Shown: positions 46,643 to 55,069 of the stretch, piece after piece
Layout of the letters: the number at the start of each line of letters is the position of its first letter
Position numbering within the stretch: position 1 is the stretch's first letter
NCBI GenBank assembly: GCA_036263655.1
Contig: DATAGP010000013.1
Coordinates: 186,001 to 250,000 of the forward strand
Direction of reading: 5' to 3'
From: Schlegelella_A sp036263655
GTDB taxonomy: Bacteria > Pseudomonadota > Gammaproteobacteria > Burkholderiales > Burkholderiaceae_C
Length of the DNA: 64,000 bases
Notes under the pieces: generated by a model
Databases searched by the model: none
Seen by the model: only the letters and a program-made list of their open reading frames with translations
What the model was told of the DNA's origin: nothing
Position numbers and translations under genes: made by a program

Positions 46643-47515
46643 TCAGTCCAGGAAGGCTCCGAACCGATCCTGCAGGTCTTCCAGCTGCTTGGCCCGCCGC
46701 CCGACACCGGGCGTGAGGTGGCCGATCACTGCGTTCGTGAGCAGGTTGAGCAGGCTCGTGATGGACGCATTGCTGTCCCAGAAGAGCCCGACCTCCGTGT
46801 TGACGTGGAACACATCGGCCGTGAAAGGCCGGGCCCAGTGGCAATGCGCGTCGGTGATCACGGCCACGGGCACGCGAGCCTGCGAAGCAGCTTCGGCCAG
46901 CAGCCGCGCATGGCGGGCGTAGCGGCGGATGTCGACCAGCACGACCTGCCGCTTCGCCTGGCCCGCGCGGGCGAACAGTTCCGCATACGTCCCGTTGGCA
47001 CCGTCGAGGAACCTCACCCCGTCGCGGACGTATTCGAGCCGCGCGGCGAAGTCCATGGCGACTCCGCGCACGGTCTGGAATCCCGCGACATACACCTCCT
47101 TCACGGAGGCAATGTTCTTGGCGAGCTTCTGCCACCGCCTGTCCGCAGCCAGGTGGTAGACAGCCATCAGCGCGCTCATCTCGCGTTCCAGGCTGGCCGA
47201 AAGCGTCGCCTCCAGCGGTTCGGCGCCACGCGCGAACTGCTCGTAGCGGTCGCCCACGTGCCAGGCCGGCGCGTTGCGCGCGCGGCTGACGTCGCGCCGC
47301 AGCTCGTCGAAGCGCGCGTAGCCGAGGGTGCGCAGGAAGCGGCCCACCGTCATCGGGCTCACCTCCACCTTCCGCGCCACGGAGGCGGCGGTCTCCAGCG
47401 CGAGCTCGCCGTGGTGAGCGGTGAGATACGCCGCGAGCAGCCTCTCCGAGCGCGTCATGCGCGGGGTCGCTTCTTCGATGCGGGCGAGCAAGGGCGCCGT
47501 GTTCGCTGCCTTCAT
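46643..47515 (-). CDS. MurR/RpiR-family transcriptional regulator
   Basis: A 290-residue regulator: N-terminal RpiR-type HTH (TRSERLLAAYLTAHHGELAL, ASVARKVEVSPMTVGRFLRTLGY) and a C-terminal SIS domain (KEVYVAGFQTVRG, VVLVDIRRYARH) that normally binds a sugar phosphate. Its start overlaps the stop of the first S58 peptidase gene by ATGA, so they are co-transcribed. Control of amidase/peptide genes by an SIS-domain regulator could mean that the effector is a phosphorylated or muropeptide-like compound. Confidence 0.9.
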   Translation of the reverse strand: MKAANTAPLLARIEEATPRMTRSERLLAAYLTAHHGELALETAASVARKVEVSPMTVGRFLRTLGYARFDELRRDVSRARNAPAWHVGDRYEQFARGAEPLEATLSASLEREMSALMAVYHLAADRRWQKLAKNIASVKEVYVAGFQTVRGVAMDFAARLEYVRDGVRFLDGANGTYAELFARAGQAKRQVVLVDIRRYARHARLLAEAASQARVPVAVITDAHCHWARPFTADVFHVNTEVGLFWDSNASITSLLNLLTNAVIGHLTPGVGRRAKQLEDLQDRFGAFLD

Positions 47516-48615
47516 GGCGGTGCGGGATGCGCGGCGCGCACGAGCGCGAGCAGTTCGGCGGCGTCGATGGCCTCGACGCGGTGATCGTCGCGACCCACCA
47601 TCGTCCGTGCGGCGACGAGCGCGTTGACGATGCTTTCCTCCACCGAGTCGACCACGGCCTCGAACAGCGGATCGAGATGGTGGTGCGGCAGATAGCTTGC
47701 GTGGCAGAGCCCCTGCGCATCCGCCGGCATGTCGGATGCGGTGGAAAAGGCAAGGAAGATGTCGCCCGAGCCGTCTCCCGACGCCGTGCCGGTGCGGCCC
47801 ACACCGAGGGCCGCGCGGCGCGCGAGGCGCTTGGCCTGGCCGGGCAGCAGCGGCGCATCGGTGGCGACGATGACGATGATCGAGCCCTGTTCCCGCGGCG
47901 GCCGCGGCGTCACGACGGGCATGCGGCGCCCGACCGGCACCCCGAAGACATTCAGCGCCGCGCGCACGCCCATGTTGGCCTGCACCAGGGCACCCACGCA
48001 GTAGTCGTTGCCGGCAACGCTCGTCACGCGAGAGGAGGTGCCGATGCCGCCCTTGAACCCGTAGCAGATCATGCCGGTGCCGCCGCCGACGTTGCCTTCG
48101 GCGACGGGGCCGGGACTCGCCGCATCGAGGGCCTCGAGCACATGCTGCTCGAGCACATGCATGCCGTCCATGTCGTTGAGCCACTGGTCGCACGTCTCCG
48201 CCACCACGGGCAGCAGCCACGGGTAGGCGCCGCGGTTGCCGCCGTGGCGCACCGTCCAGCGCACCAGCGCCTGGTGGGCGATGCCGAGCGAGTGCGTGTT
48301 CGTGAGGGCGATGGGCCCGCGGAAGATGCCGGCTTCCTCGATCCAGTGCGTGCCCGTCATCTCGCCATTGCCGTTGAGCGCATGAACGCCGGCGCGGAGC
48401 GGCTCGAGCAGATGCAAGCGGCGGCGGGGAAGCACCACGGTGACGCCGGTGCGCACCGGCCCGCGGCCGGTGGCCAGTGGGCCGTCGCCCCGGACGAGCG
48501 TGACGTGCCCCACTTCGACCCCCGGCACGTCCGTGATGGCGTTGTGCATTCCGGTGCGACCGCCGAAGGGCAGGCCCAGTTCGCGGGCGCGGGGGGTTTG
48601 ATATGCAAGTACCAT
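47512..48615 (-). CDS. DmpA/BapA-type S58 (P1) aminopeptidase 1
   Basis: A 367-residue L-aminopeptidase D-esterase/beta-aminopeptidase homologue. Features are RTGMHNAITDVPGVEVGHVTL, EGNVGGGTGMICYGFKGGIG and the predicted autocleavage site at Gly-Ser in EQGSIIVIVATDAPLLP, with Ser as the new N-terminal nucleophile. No signal peptide, so it is cytoplasmic. The start at 48615 is the first ATG giving a normal N-terminus. DmpA relatives cleave N-terminal D-, L- or beta-amino acids from amides and esters. It is co-transcribed with the RpiR gene. Confidence 0.9.
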   Translation of the reverse strand: MVLAYQTPRARELGLPFGGRTGMHNAITDVPGVEVGHVTLVRGDGPLATGRGPVRTGVTVVLPRRRLHLLEPLRAGVHALNGNGEMTGTHWIEEAGIFRGPIALTNTHSLGIAHQALVRWTVRHGGNRGAYPWLLPVVAETCDQWLNDMDGMHVLEQHVLEALDAASPGPVAEGNVGGGTGMICYGFKGGIGTSSRVTSVAGNDYCVGALVQANMGVRAALNVFGVPVGRRMPVVTPRPPREQGSIIVIVATDAPLLPGQAKRLARRAALGVGRTGTASGDGSGDIFLAFSTASDMPADAQGLCHASYLPHHHLDPLFEAVVDSVEESIVNALVAARTMVGRDDHRVEAIDAAELLALVRAAHPAPP

Positions 48616-48644
48616 TGACAGGCGCAAATGTAGCCGCCTAGCAT
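48615..48644 (+). promoter_or_regulatory. Putative sigma-70 promoter of the rightward S58 peptidase genes
   Basis: TTGACA (48615-48620), an 18-nt spacer and TAGCAT (48639-48644) lie 41 nt before the ATG at 48686, in the 70-nt spacer between two divergent S58 genes. The -35 is a perfect consensus match. Confidence 0.5.
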
Positions 48645-48685
48645 GTTCGAAGGCAAGCTGGCGGATCCGCCACTCCGCACCAGAC

Positions 48686-49654
48686 ATGAACGCCAGCATG
48701 AACGCCAGCTCACCGCTCGAACCTCGGATCCCATCCGCCGGCGCAGGCGCCGAACTGCAGTTCGAGTTCCCCGGACTGCGCATCGGCGTCGCCGAATACG
48801 ACGAGGGGCCGACCGGCTGCACGGTGTTCCACTTCGCGGAGGCAGCGCGGTGCGCGGTGGACGTGCGCGGTGGATCTCCGGGCTTGCTGGGCAGCTACCC
48901 GTTCACGGAAGCCATCTGCATCGCCGGTGGCTCGTTGTACGGCCTCGAAGCGGCCACGGGTGTCGCGGCCGCGATGCTCGAGCAACGCCAGGGCAACGTG
49001 AGCTGGGGCCAGATCGCCACTGTCTGCAGCGGCATCATTTATGACTTCGGCCCGCGAAGCAACGCGATCTATCCGGACAAGGCACTCGGGCTCGCTGCCT
49101 ACCACGCGGCACGGCCCGGTGTGTTCCCGCAGGGCGGCCGCGGCGCGGGGCGCTCGGCGACCTGCGGCAAGTTCCCCGATTACCCTAAGTTCGAACGCGA
49201 GACGGCCGGCCAGGGCGCAGCCTTCGGCATGTGCGGCGGAGCGCGGGTGTTCGTCGCGACCGTGGTTAATTCGATCGGCGTCGTCGTCGATCGCCAGGGC
49301 CGCGTCGTGCGCGGCCTGAAAGACCGCGAGACGGGTGAGCGCCGTCATCCGCGCGACGTGCTGCGCCCGACTGCCGAATCAGCGCCGGCACCGTCCCCGG
49401 TCACCGAGAACACCACCATCACCCTCGTCGCCACCGACCACCCGCTGCCGCCGCTGCTGCTGACCCAGCTCGGGCGCCAGGTGCACAGCTCCATGGCACG
49501 CGCGATCCAGCCTTTCCACACGCCGCGCGACGGGGACATCCTGTTCACGGTGACCACCGGCAAGAGCACCGCGGGCGTGAACGACTGGGCCCTCGCCGAA
49601 TTCGCATCCGATCTCGCCTGGGACGCCGTGCTGGCTGCAGTCAAGCAGCCCTGA
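48686..49654 (+). CDS. DmpA/BapA-type S58 (P1) aminopeptidase 2 (predicted Thr nucleophile)
   Basis: A 322-residue member of the short S58 branch: LRIGVAEYDEGPTGCTVFHF, DVRGGSPGLLGSYPFTEAIC, GGRGAGRSATCGKF, GQGAAFGMCGG. The predicted processing site is Asn-Thr in TENTTITLVATDHPL, aligned with the Asn-Ser or Gly-Ser of BapA/DmpA, so the nucleophile would be Thr. No signal peptide. It is transcribed from the divergent spacer and followed 28 nt later by a third paralogue. Confidence 0.87.
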   Translation: MNASMNASSPLEPRIPSAGAGAELQFEFPGLRIGVAEYDEGPTGCTVFHFAEAARCAVDVRGGSPGLLGSYPFTEAICIAGGSLYGLEAATGVAAAMLEQRQGNVSWGQIATVCSGIIYDFGPRSNAIYPDKALGLAAYHAARPGVFPQGGRGAGRSATCGKFPDYPKFERETAGQGAAFGMCGGARVFVATVVNSIGVVVDRQGRVVRGLKDRETGERRHPRDVLRPTAESAPAPSPVTENTTITLVATDHPLPPLLLTQLGRQVHSSMARAIQPFHTPRDGDILFTVTTGKSTAGVNDWALAEFASDLAWDAVLAAVKQP

Positions 49655-49682
49655 AGCGGCTCGACCGGCGGCGGAGTCAGCC

Positions 49683-50870
49683 ATGCACGCAGTCGGCACG
49701 GAAGCAGTCGCGGCGGCGCATCGGGCAGCGTTGCTCGTCGCGTGCGCGATGGCTTGCATCGCCTGGTCGACTGTCGCCGCCGCACAGGAGACGCGCCGGC
49801 ACGGGCCGAACAACGCGATCACCGACGTCGAGGGCATCCTCGTCGGCCATCACGAGCGCACCGACGGCGACTACCAGACCGGGGTCACCGTGGTCTGGGC
49901 ACCCGGGCAGGCCGTCGGCAGCGTCTACGTCGGCGGCGGCTGGCCGGGGACGATCAATACCGACGTCCTGCAGCCGGCCAGGGCCGGGCAGAAGATCGAC
50001 GTCGCGTTCATGACCGGGGGCAGCTATTACGGCCTGCGCGCGTTCGGCGGCATCATGGAATGGCTCGAGCAAGGCAGGTACGGGATGCCGAGCCTGCCGG
50101 GCCACGTCAACCCGCTGGTGGCCGGTGCCGTCGTCTGGGATCTCAACCGCGGCGGTGCGTTCGATGCACGTCCGACGCAAGAGTTCGGCGTCGCCGCGAT
50201 GAAAGCTGCGCGCTCGGGGCCGGTCGCCCAAGGCAACGTGGGCGCGGGCGCGGGCACTCGAGCGTTCGGCGGCCTGGCGCTCAAGGGCGGCGTCGGCACG
50301 GCGAGCGCTGTCTTCGGCGGCATCACGGTCGGCGTCATCGCGGTCGTCAACGCCGCGGGAACGCCGGTCGACCTGCAGGACTGCTCGTTGCGAGGGACGT
50401 TCATCAACGTGCAGAACGAGTTCGCCGGCTATAGATCTCCCTCGAAAACGGATTGCGATGCGCTGAAGAAGGTGCGCAACATCCCCGTGTCGTCGAGTGG
50501 TCTGGACACCTACCGCTTCGCGCTCGCCAGCGCGGATGCGGACGACGGCTCCGGCCCGCACGCGAACACCACCCTTTCCGTCGTGGCCACCAATGCGGTG
50601 CTGACGAAGGCCCAGGCGTTGCAGCTCGCTGTCGCCGTGAACAACGGCAACGCCGCCGTCATCCAGCCGTTCAACACGGGCGACGACGGCGACGCGGTGT
50701 TCGCGATGGCCACCGGGAAGGTCGACATCGACACCGGCCGATTCGAGACCCTGCTGACCATCGCCAAGGAGGTGGCGGGCCGCTCGATCGCTCACGCGAT
50801 GCTCAAGGCGACGTCGGCCAGGACGTTGCAAAGCTACTGCGACGCGCTGCCTTCGGCGTGCCGTCGCTGA
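49683..50870 (+). CDS. DmpA/BapA-type S58 (P1) aminopeptidase 3, exported
   Basis: A 395-residue S58 protein with a signal peptide (ALLVACAMACIAWSTVAAAQ), hence periplasmic like BapA. It has NNAITDVEGILVGHHERTDG, a TGGSYYGLRAFGGIMEWLEQ segment, AQGNVGAGAGTRAFGGLALK and the predicted cleavage site Asn-Thr in HANTTLSVVATNAVL. All three paralogues differ from each other in length and in the residues around the active site, so they are not recent duplicates. Its presence in the periplasm complements uptake by the ABC transporter. Confidence 0.88.
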   Translation: MHAVGTEAVAAAHRAALLVACAMACIAWSTVAAAQETRRHGPNNAITDVEGILVGHHERTDGDYQTGVTVVWAPGQAVGSVYVGGGWPGTINTDVLQPARAGQKIDVAFMTGGSYYGLRAFGGIMEWLEQGRYGMPSLPGHVNPLVAGAVVWDLNRGGAFDARPTQEFGVAAMKAARSGPVAQGNVGAGAGTRAFGGLALKGGVGTASAVFGGITVGVIAVVNAAGTPVDLQDCSLRGTFINVQNEFAGYRSPSKTDCDALKKVRNIPVSSSGLDTYRFALASADADDGSGPHANTTLSVVATNAVLTKAQALQLAVAVNNGNAAVIQPFNTGDDGDAVFAMATGKVDIDTGRFETLLTIAKEVAGRSIAHAMLKATSARTLQSYCDALPSACRR

Positions 50871-50884
50871 CCCTGCATGAACAG

Positions 50885-51196
50885 ATGCGCTTGCTGCTCG
50901 CCATGTTCAAGCACGAGATGAATACGTTTCCGCTGGTGCCCACCCCGTCCGAGCGCTTCTTCGACTTCGGCGAGGCCGTGCGCGCTGAAGAGGCCCTCTC
51001 GATGTACCGCGGCACGGGGAGACCCGCGCAAGAAGCGCTATGTCGTCCTCAAGAGCGGTATCCACTGGCGTGCGGGATTCGGCCAGGTCGCGCGCGAGGT
51101 CATCGAATGCGACGGCGTCGGCGTCACCACGTCGACTGCGGCAAGCTGAGGTTCGACAAGGTGCGCAGGCCGGTGTTTCCGCTCGAGCCCATGTGA
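50885..51196 (+). pseudogene. mlrC: Remnant of an mlrC (M81 microcystinase C) gene
   Basis: The first ~45 codons read MRLLLAMFKHEMNTF, SERFF and ALSMYRGTG, the M81/MlrC N-terminus. At about 51020 the sequence jumps to the C-terminal part in another frame (KKRYVVLKSGIHWRAGFGQV, REVIECDGVGVTTS). A second shift near 51130 then restores the last residues (CGKLRFDKVRRPVFPLEPM, stop at 51196). MlrC proteins are about 490 residues, so roughly 370 residues are deleted and the frame is broken twice. The intact relative is a metallopeptidase often encoded beside Dpp transporters. It follows the third S58 gene by 14 nt. Confidence 0.85.
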
Positions 51197-51383
51197 GCTC
51201 CAGTCAACGAGGTGCTCGACGGTTTTTCCGGCTAGTGGTCACTGGACATCCGCTACGGCCGGGACAGCGGAGTTGCCGGTGAGCAATGGCAAGGGTTTTT
51301 CCTGAGGTCGAAGGTACATGCATTGCCGGCACGAGGACCATTGCGCACTCGGCCGAGCACATCGAAGCCCAGGAGACGACCAA
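51197..51383. other. Intergenic region before the tannase-family gene
   Basis: A 187-nt spacer with a strong Shine-Dalgarno AGGAG before the tannase start. No convincing promoter or terminator was found. Confidence 0.4.
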
Positions 51384-52970
51384 ATGAGACAGCTCCACAT
51401 GAGCCGAGGCTCACGCATCCTCGCGTCGACCTCTACTGCCCTCGCCGTCGGCCTCCTGGTCGGCTGCGGCGGATCCGATCACGACGACGACGACTCCGGT
51501 GAGCAGCAGGTCAGCGCCCAGCAGGCTTGCGACGCCGTCAACGGCAAGACCATCGCCGGCGCCACGGTCACTGCAGCAGCAGTCGCGGCGAGTGGGGCCG
51601 TGCCGACGTACTGCCGGGTGTCGGGCAACATCGCGCCGAGCCTGAACTTCGAGATTCGCCTGCCGCAATCCTGGAACGGCAAGCTGCGCTACGGCGGCGG
51701 CGGCGGCTACAACGGCGTTATCCCGGGCGTCAACCTCCCCGCCCTGAACATGGGCTACGCCGACGTGAGCTCGGACTCCGGGCACGGCGGCGGAAACGTG
51801 TTCAGCGCCGACTTCGCGCGCACCGACGCCTACGCCGCTCAGCTGTTCGGCAGCCTCTCGACGCCGACTGTCATGTCGTCGGCCACCGAGATCATCCGCA
51901 CTGCATACGGCCGGACGCCGGCGCGGTCGTATTTCGAAGGCTGCAGCAACGGCGGCCGCGAAGCGCTCATGAACGTCCAGCGCTACCCGAACCTGTTCGA
52001 CGGCGTCATCGCCCGCGCCCCCGCCTACAACTGGGTCGGGCTCATGGGGCATTTCAACCGCACTGCCAAGGCGGTGGCGGCCACCGCAACGTCGTTCACG
52101 CTCGCCAAGACGCAGCTCCTTGCCCAAGGCGTGCGCAATGCGTGCGACGGGCTCGATGGCATCGTCGACGGAGTGGTCTCGAACCAGGCCGCGTGCACGC
52201 CGGCGGTCTTCGACCCCGCCAGCCTGCGCTGCCCGGGCGGAACGGACACCGGCAACACCTGCCTGTCGGATGCCCAGCTCGCCGTGGTCACCTCATGGAC
52301 GACCGATGCCGTGCAGACAGGAAGCCCCACGTTCCGCAACGCCGGCTGGAGCCTGACCGGCAATGAGGATGACCCGGGGGCCTGGCCCGCCTGGGTCACC
52401 GGCAACGGAAACGTCAACAACGCGGCTCAATTCCGTTTTCAGGACACGACCGTCAAGAACTATCTGGCCAGAGATCCGGCCGTCAATTCGCTCACGTACA
52501 CGCCCTTCGACCAGAACCAGAACGCCCTTTTCGCAATGAGCGCGCTGAACGACGCAACCCTCGTCGACATCCGGCCCTTCCGCAACAGCGGCGGCAAGCT
52601 GCTGCTCTGGCACGGAGGCAACGATGCGGCACTGAGCAAGAACGCGACTGCCGAGTACTACACCAACGTGACCAACGCGGTCGGCGGCGCTGCCAACGTC
52701 ACCGAGTTCGTTCGTTTCTACATCGCTCCGGGTGTGGGCCATTGCGCCGGTGGGCCTGGTGCCGACACGGTCGACCTCCTCTCCGCGTTGGATGCGTGGG
52801 TCGATCGGGGCACGGCACCCGGCACGTTGACGGCGGAAAAGCGCGACACCGCAGGAGCGACGCTGTTCTCGCGTCCACTGTGCGAATACCCGCGCTACCC
52901 GCGCTACACGGGCCCTGCCAACGATGTGAACGCAGCCAGGCAGGCGTCCAACTACACGTGCTCGCAGTAG
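51384..52970 (+). CDS. Tannase/feruloyl-esterase family lipoprotein
   Basis: A 528-residue exported esterase with a lipobox (LLVGC) after the signal segment. Tannase-family features are GGGGYNGVIPGV, the nucleophile elbow FEGCSNGGREAL (Ser), an acid-containing LWHGGNDAAL and the catalytic His in GVGHCAGGPG. It should hydrolyse ester bonds of phenolic esters outside the inner membrane. Paired Cys residues at the active site (GCSNGG and HCAGG) fit the conserved disulfide of the family. The ATG at 51384 has AGGAG at 8 nt. Confidence 0.9.
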   Translation: MRQLHMSRGSRILASTSTALAVGLLVGCGGSDHDDDDSGEQQVSAQQACDAVNGKTIAGATVTAAAVAASGAVPTYCRVSGNIAPSLNFEIRLPQSWNGKLRYGGGGGYNGVIPGVNLPALNMGYADVSSDSGHGGGNVFSADFARTDAYAAQLFGSLSTPTVMSSATEIIRTAYGRTPARSYFEGCSNGGREALMNVQRYPNLFDGVIARAPAYNWVGLMGHFNRTAKAVAATATSFTLAKTQLLAQGVRNACDGLDGIVDGVVSNQAACTPAVFDPASLRCPGGTDTGNTCLSDAQLAVVTSWTTDAVQTGSPTFRNAGWSLTGNEDDPGAWPAWVTGNGNVNNAAQFRFQDTTVKNYLARDPAVNSLTYTPFDQNQNALFAMSALNDATLVDIRPFRNSGGKLLLWHGGNDAALSKNATAEYYTNVTNAVGGAANVTEFVRFYIAPGVGHCAGGPGADTVDLLSALDAWVDRGTAPGTLTAEKRDTAGATLFSRPLCEYPRYPRYTGPANDVNAARQASNYTCSQ

Positions 52971-53367
52971 CGGGAGGATAGAGAGGGGCGCTGCAGATAC
53001 GTGCCTTGCGCCGATCCCCAGTAGGCTCGGCTTCTCGAAAGCCTCGGCGCCGCTGACTGACGCCCAGCGGTGGGTCAGCTCAAGTGGCCGAACTGGGACA
53101 GTAGGCATGATGAGCGTTTGACCGCAGGAGCAGTCGTTCACGAGGGCGTCCGACATTCACCCAAGTGGGTCGAGGCAGGGGGATGTGTTAGGCCGAGTCA
53201 ATCTCTGAACAGTGAACGTGACCCGTGTAGTCGGCTGCGTTGGGGTGCCTTCAGGTGCACTTGATGACGACTGCAAACGGCTGCAGGGTTCTCGACAGGT
53301 CGGCCAAAGCGGTCCACTGGAGATTAGGGTGATCGACGAAGGCCGCGGAACGGCCTGCATCGGCGCT
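52971..53367. other. Gene-free region, probably decayed
   Basis: No open frame in these ~400 nt has protein-like composition on either strand. The sequence has stops in all frames and lower codon bias than its surroundings. A 6-bp inverted repeat with CGGAA loop lies around 53340-53356 at the 3' side of the response regulator gene, without a T tract. Confidence 0.5.
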
Positions 53368-53745
53368 TCAGCGATCCAGCAGCCAGTTCACCAGAGCACA
53401 CAGTTTGGTGGGGTCTGCCGGTTTGGCAACGTGCTGATCGAAGCCAGCGAGGTTCGCCAGGGCGATGTCTCTAGGTTGCGAGTAAGCAGTCATCGCGACC
53501 AGCACGAGCGAGTCGTCGGCTGGCCGCTCGGACCGCATCGCTGCGGCCACGCTGTAACCGTCCATGCCCGGCATGTTGATGTCCACGATGGCGAGATCCG
53601 GCTGGAAGGATCGGCTGACCTCTAAAGCCTGAAGACCGTCGTAAGTGGCCGCTACCGTGTAGCCGTCCCACACGAGCAATTGCGTGATCAGGTCGGCCAG
53701 GTTCTCGTGATCGTCGGCGACGAGGATTCGTCGTGGAGCACCCAT
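53368..53745 (-). CDS. Stand-alone response regulator receiver protein
   Basis: A 125-residue REC domain without an output domain. The acidic pocket is ILVADDHENLAD, the phosphoacceptor Asp in LAIVDINMPGMDGY, the Thr in VAMTAYS and the Lys in HVAKPAD. Such CheY-like proteins act through a hybrid kinase or by protein-protein contact. No kinase gene is adjacent. The region on both sides is gene-poor. Confidence 0.9.
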   Translation of the reverse strand: MGAPRRILVADDHENLADLITQLLVWDGYTVAATYDGLQALEVSRSFQPDLAIVDINMPGMDGYSVAAAMRSERPADDSLVLVAMTAYSQPRDIALANLAGFDQHVAKPADPTKLCALVNWLLDR

Positions 53746-54244
53746 GGCGGGCAGCCTAGGTCGAATGATGTCGCCCGGTAACTGTCAGCCTTGACTAGTC
53801 AAAGCTCCAACAGTCCCCGTTCGCGGCGGATTACAGCTAGCCGGCGCAAGCCATGCGGGCGCCTCCGCCCAAGTGCACGTTGAGACGTCCGGCGAGTCCC
53901 AAGCGGAGTTTGCATAGGGCTCGCGATACGGTGCTTCTTCCGGCCAAGGACCAAAGAACACTCCTCCTGCTGGCTCGCGCGCAATTTCTTGGCCTTGATC
54001 GGTAACACCTTTTTTACACAGTCGAGTCTGCTCGCTTGTCTTGCACGTGGTGAATCGCGTTTACCCGGAGCACAGGGAACGCATCGCAATATCTCCACAT
54101 CTTGAGCACTCAAGCGCCGGCCCCCCGGTGCCGATAGCCATGCATGACCGCCATCACGAACCTTGGTCGGACCAGCGCCGAACCATTCGAGCGCTCGCTT
54201 GTTGGAAACCTCACAACGCGCCGCAAGGCAGTTCACGGTGCTTG
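53746..54244. other. Gene-poor region, no supported gene
   Basis: The frames here are short, with atypical composition (more AT than the rest of the window) and no recognisable motif. A possible 145-codon minus-strand frame (53799-54236) has no family signature and is not accepted as a gene. Confidence 0.5.
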
Positions 54245-54451
54245 ATGGCGACCAAGAATCCCAAGGTTGTAGCGGCTAAAGCCGAGACTGCTCCTCCGAA
54301 GCGCAAAGGGAGGCGAGCGCTTCCGATGGAGGAAAAGAGTGTTCCGGGCTCAGTACGTTTGACCCCTTCTCGGTGGGTCAAGTTGCGTCGGCTCGGCTCG
54401 GCTTGGCTGGCGAGAGCCATAGACCGCGCCCGGGAGCCGCACGCCAAATAA
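54245..54451 (+). CDS. Small basic protein
   Basis: A 68-residue Lys/Arg-rich protein (MATKNPKVVAAKAE, KRKGRRALPMEEK, VPGSVRLTPSRWVKLRRLG, SAWLARAIDRA). The second half resembles small DNA- or RNA-associated proteins and ParD/CopG-like fragments, but I cannot name a family. No clear Shine-Dalgarno sequence precedes the ATG. It lies in a region of low gene density and may be a remnant of mobile DNA. Confidence 0.45.
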   Translation: MATKNPKVVAAKAETAPPKRKGRRALPMEEKSVPGSVRLTPSRWVKLRRLGSAWLARAIDRAREPHAK

Positions 54452-54527
54452 GTAAGGTGTGAGTGGCCGGGGCGATCTGGAAGACGACCTCGTTTACTTG
54501 GCGGCCCGCTGTTCCCGCAGGCGGCGT

Positions 54528-54731
54528 TCAGGCGCGCGTGCTAGAGCTCTGGTGGTGTCCGAAACTCCGAAAGATCCAAGGATTTCGCCGGTTTGCATAG
54601 ATGCGCTCGCTGCCGATCTGGATCTCAAATCTCTTGCCACCTTCTATAGAGTCCGCCAACCGCCGCAACTTGGCTACGAATTCCGCATTCGAATAAACAC
54701 TCTCTACGTCTCTGCCCGGTTCTGTACTCAC
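54528..54731 (-). CDS. Amphi-Trp-domain-like small protein
   Basis: A 67-residue protein from a GTG start preceded by GGAG at 9 nt. The pattern VYSNAEFVAKLRRLADSIEG and KRFEIQIGSERIYA matches the start of the amphi-Trp domain, whose role is poorly known. The final ~20 residues (NRRNPWIFRSFGHH) do not match the expected C-terminal strand, so the gene may be frameshifted or truncated. Confidence 0.5.
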   Translation of the reverse strand: MSTEPGRDVESVYSNAEFVAKLRRLADSIEGGKRFEIQIGSERIYANRRNPWIFRSFGHHQSSSTRA

Positions 54732-54761
54732 GTGTTCATGCTCCTTGTGTGCGTTTCGGTG

Positions 54762-55069
54762 TCATCGGCGGCGATGGAATGAACGTCGTTGGAGTTCACG
54801 TCCCACGCACCATCTCGAGCACCCTTTTCCGTCCAGCGTCCGGGCTCGTTCCTGGATCGCCGGCAGGTACTTTGCTTGAAGAGTGGTCGCCTCCTTCAAA
54901 AGGGTGGCATAGGCACTCTTGAGCATCGAGGTGGACAGTTTTCGCCCCGCCGGCGTAGTACCGATGCCGCCACTGATCTTGCCGAGCAGCCCGCCAAGCA
55001 GCTTCGACCGGCCTGCTCAATGAACTGCGAGGTCAAGCCGACACCTGCGGTGGCGAGAAGGTCCTTCAC
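54762..55069 (-). pseudogene. Frame-broken remnant of an unidentified gene
   Basis: On the minus strand a protein-like frame begins at a GTG near 55069 (VKDLLATAGVGLTSQFIEQAG). At about 55008 the sense passes to another frame (KLLGGLLGKISGGIG, then LKSAYATLLKEATTLQAKYL), which ends at 54762. The two parts join naturally into one amphipathic protein only if a one-base shift is corrected. The family is not recognised; the Gly-rich helical part suggests a membrane-active or phage-type protein. Confidence 0.35.

Noticed and set aside
53340..53356. Small GC-rich hairpin after the response regulator gene as a terminator
   Set aside because: The stem is only 6 bp and no T tract follows on the transcribed strand.
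53799..54236. A 145-codon minus-strand frame as a gene
   Set aside because: No signature, no Shine-Dalgarno sequence, basic low-complexity composition, and it overlaps another equally weak frame.
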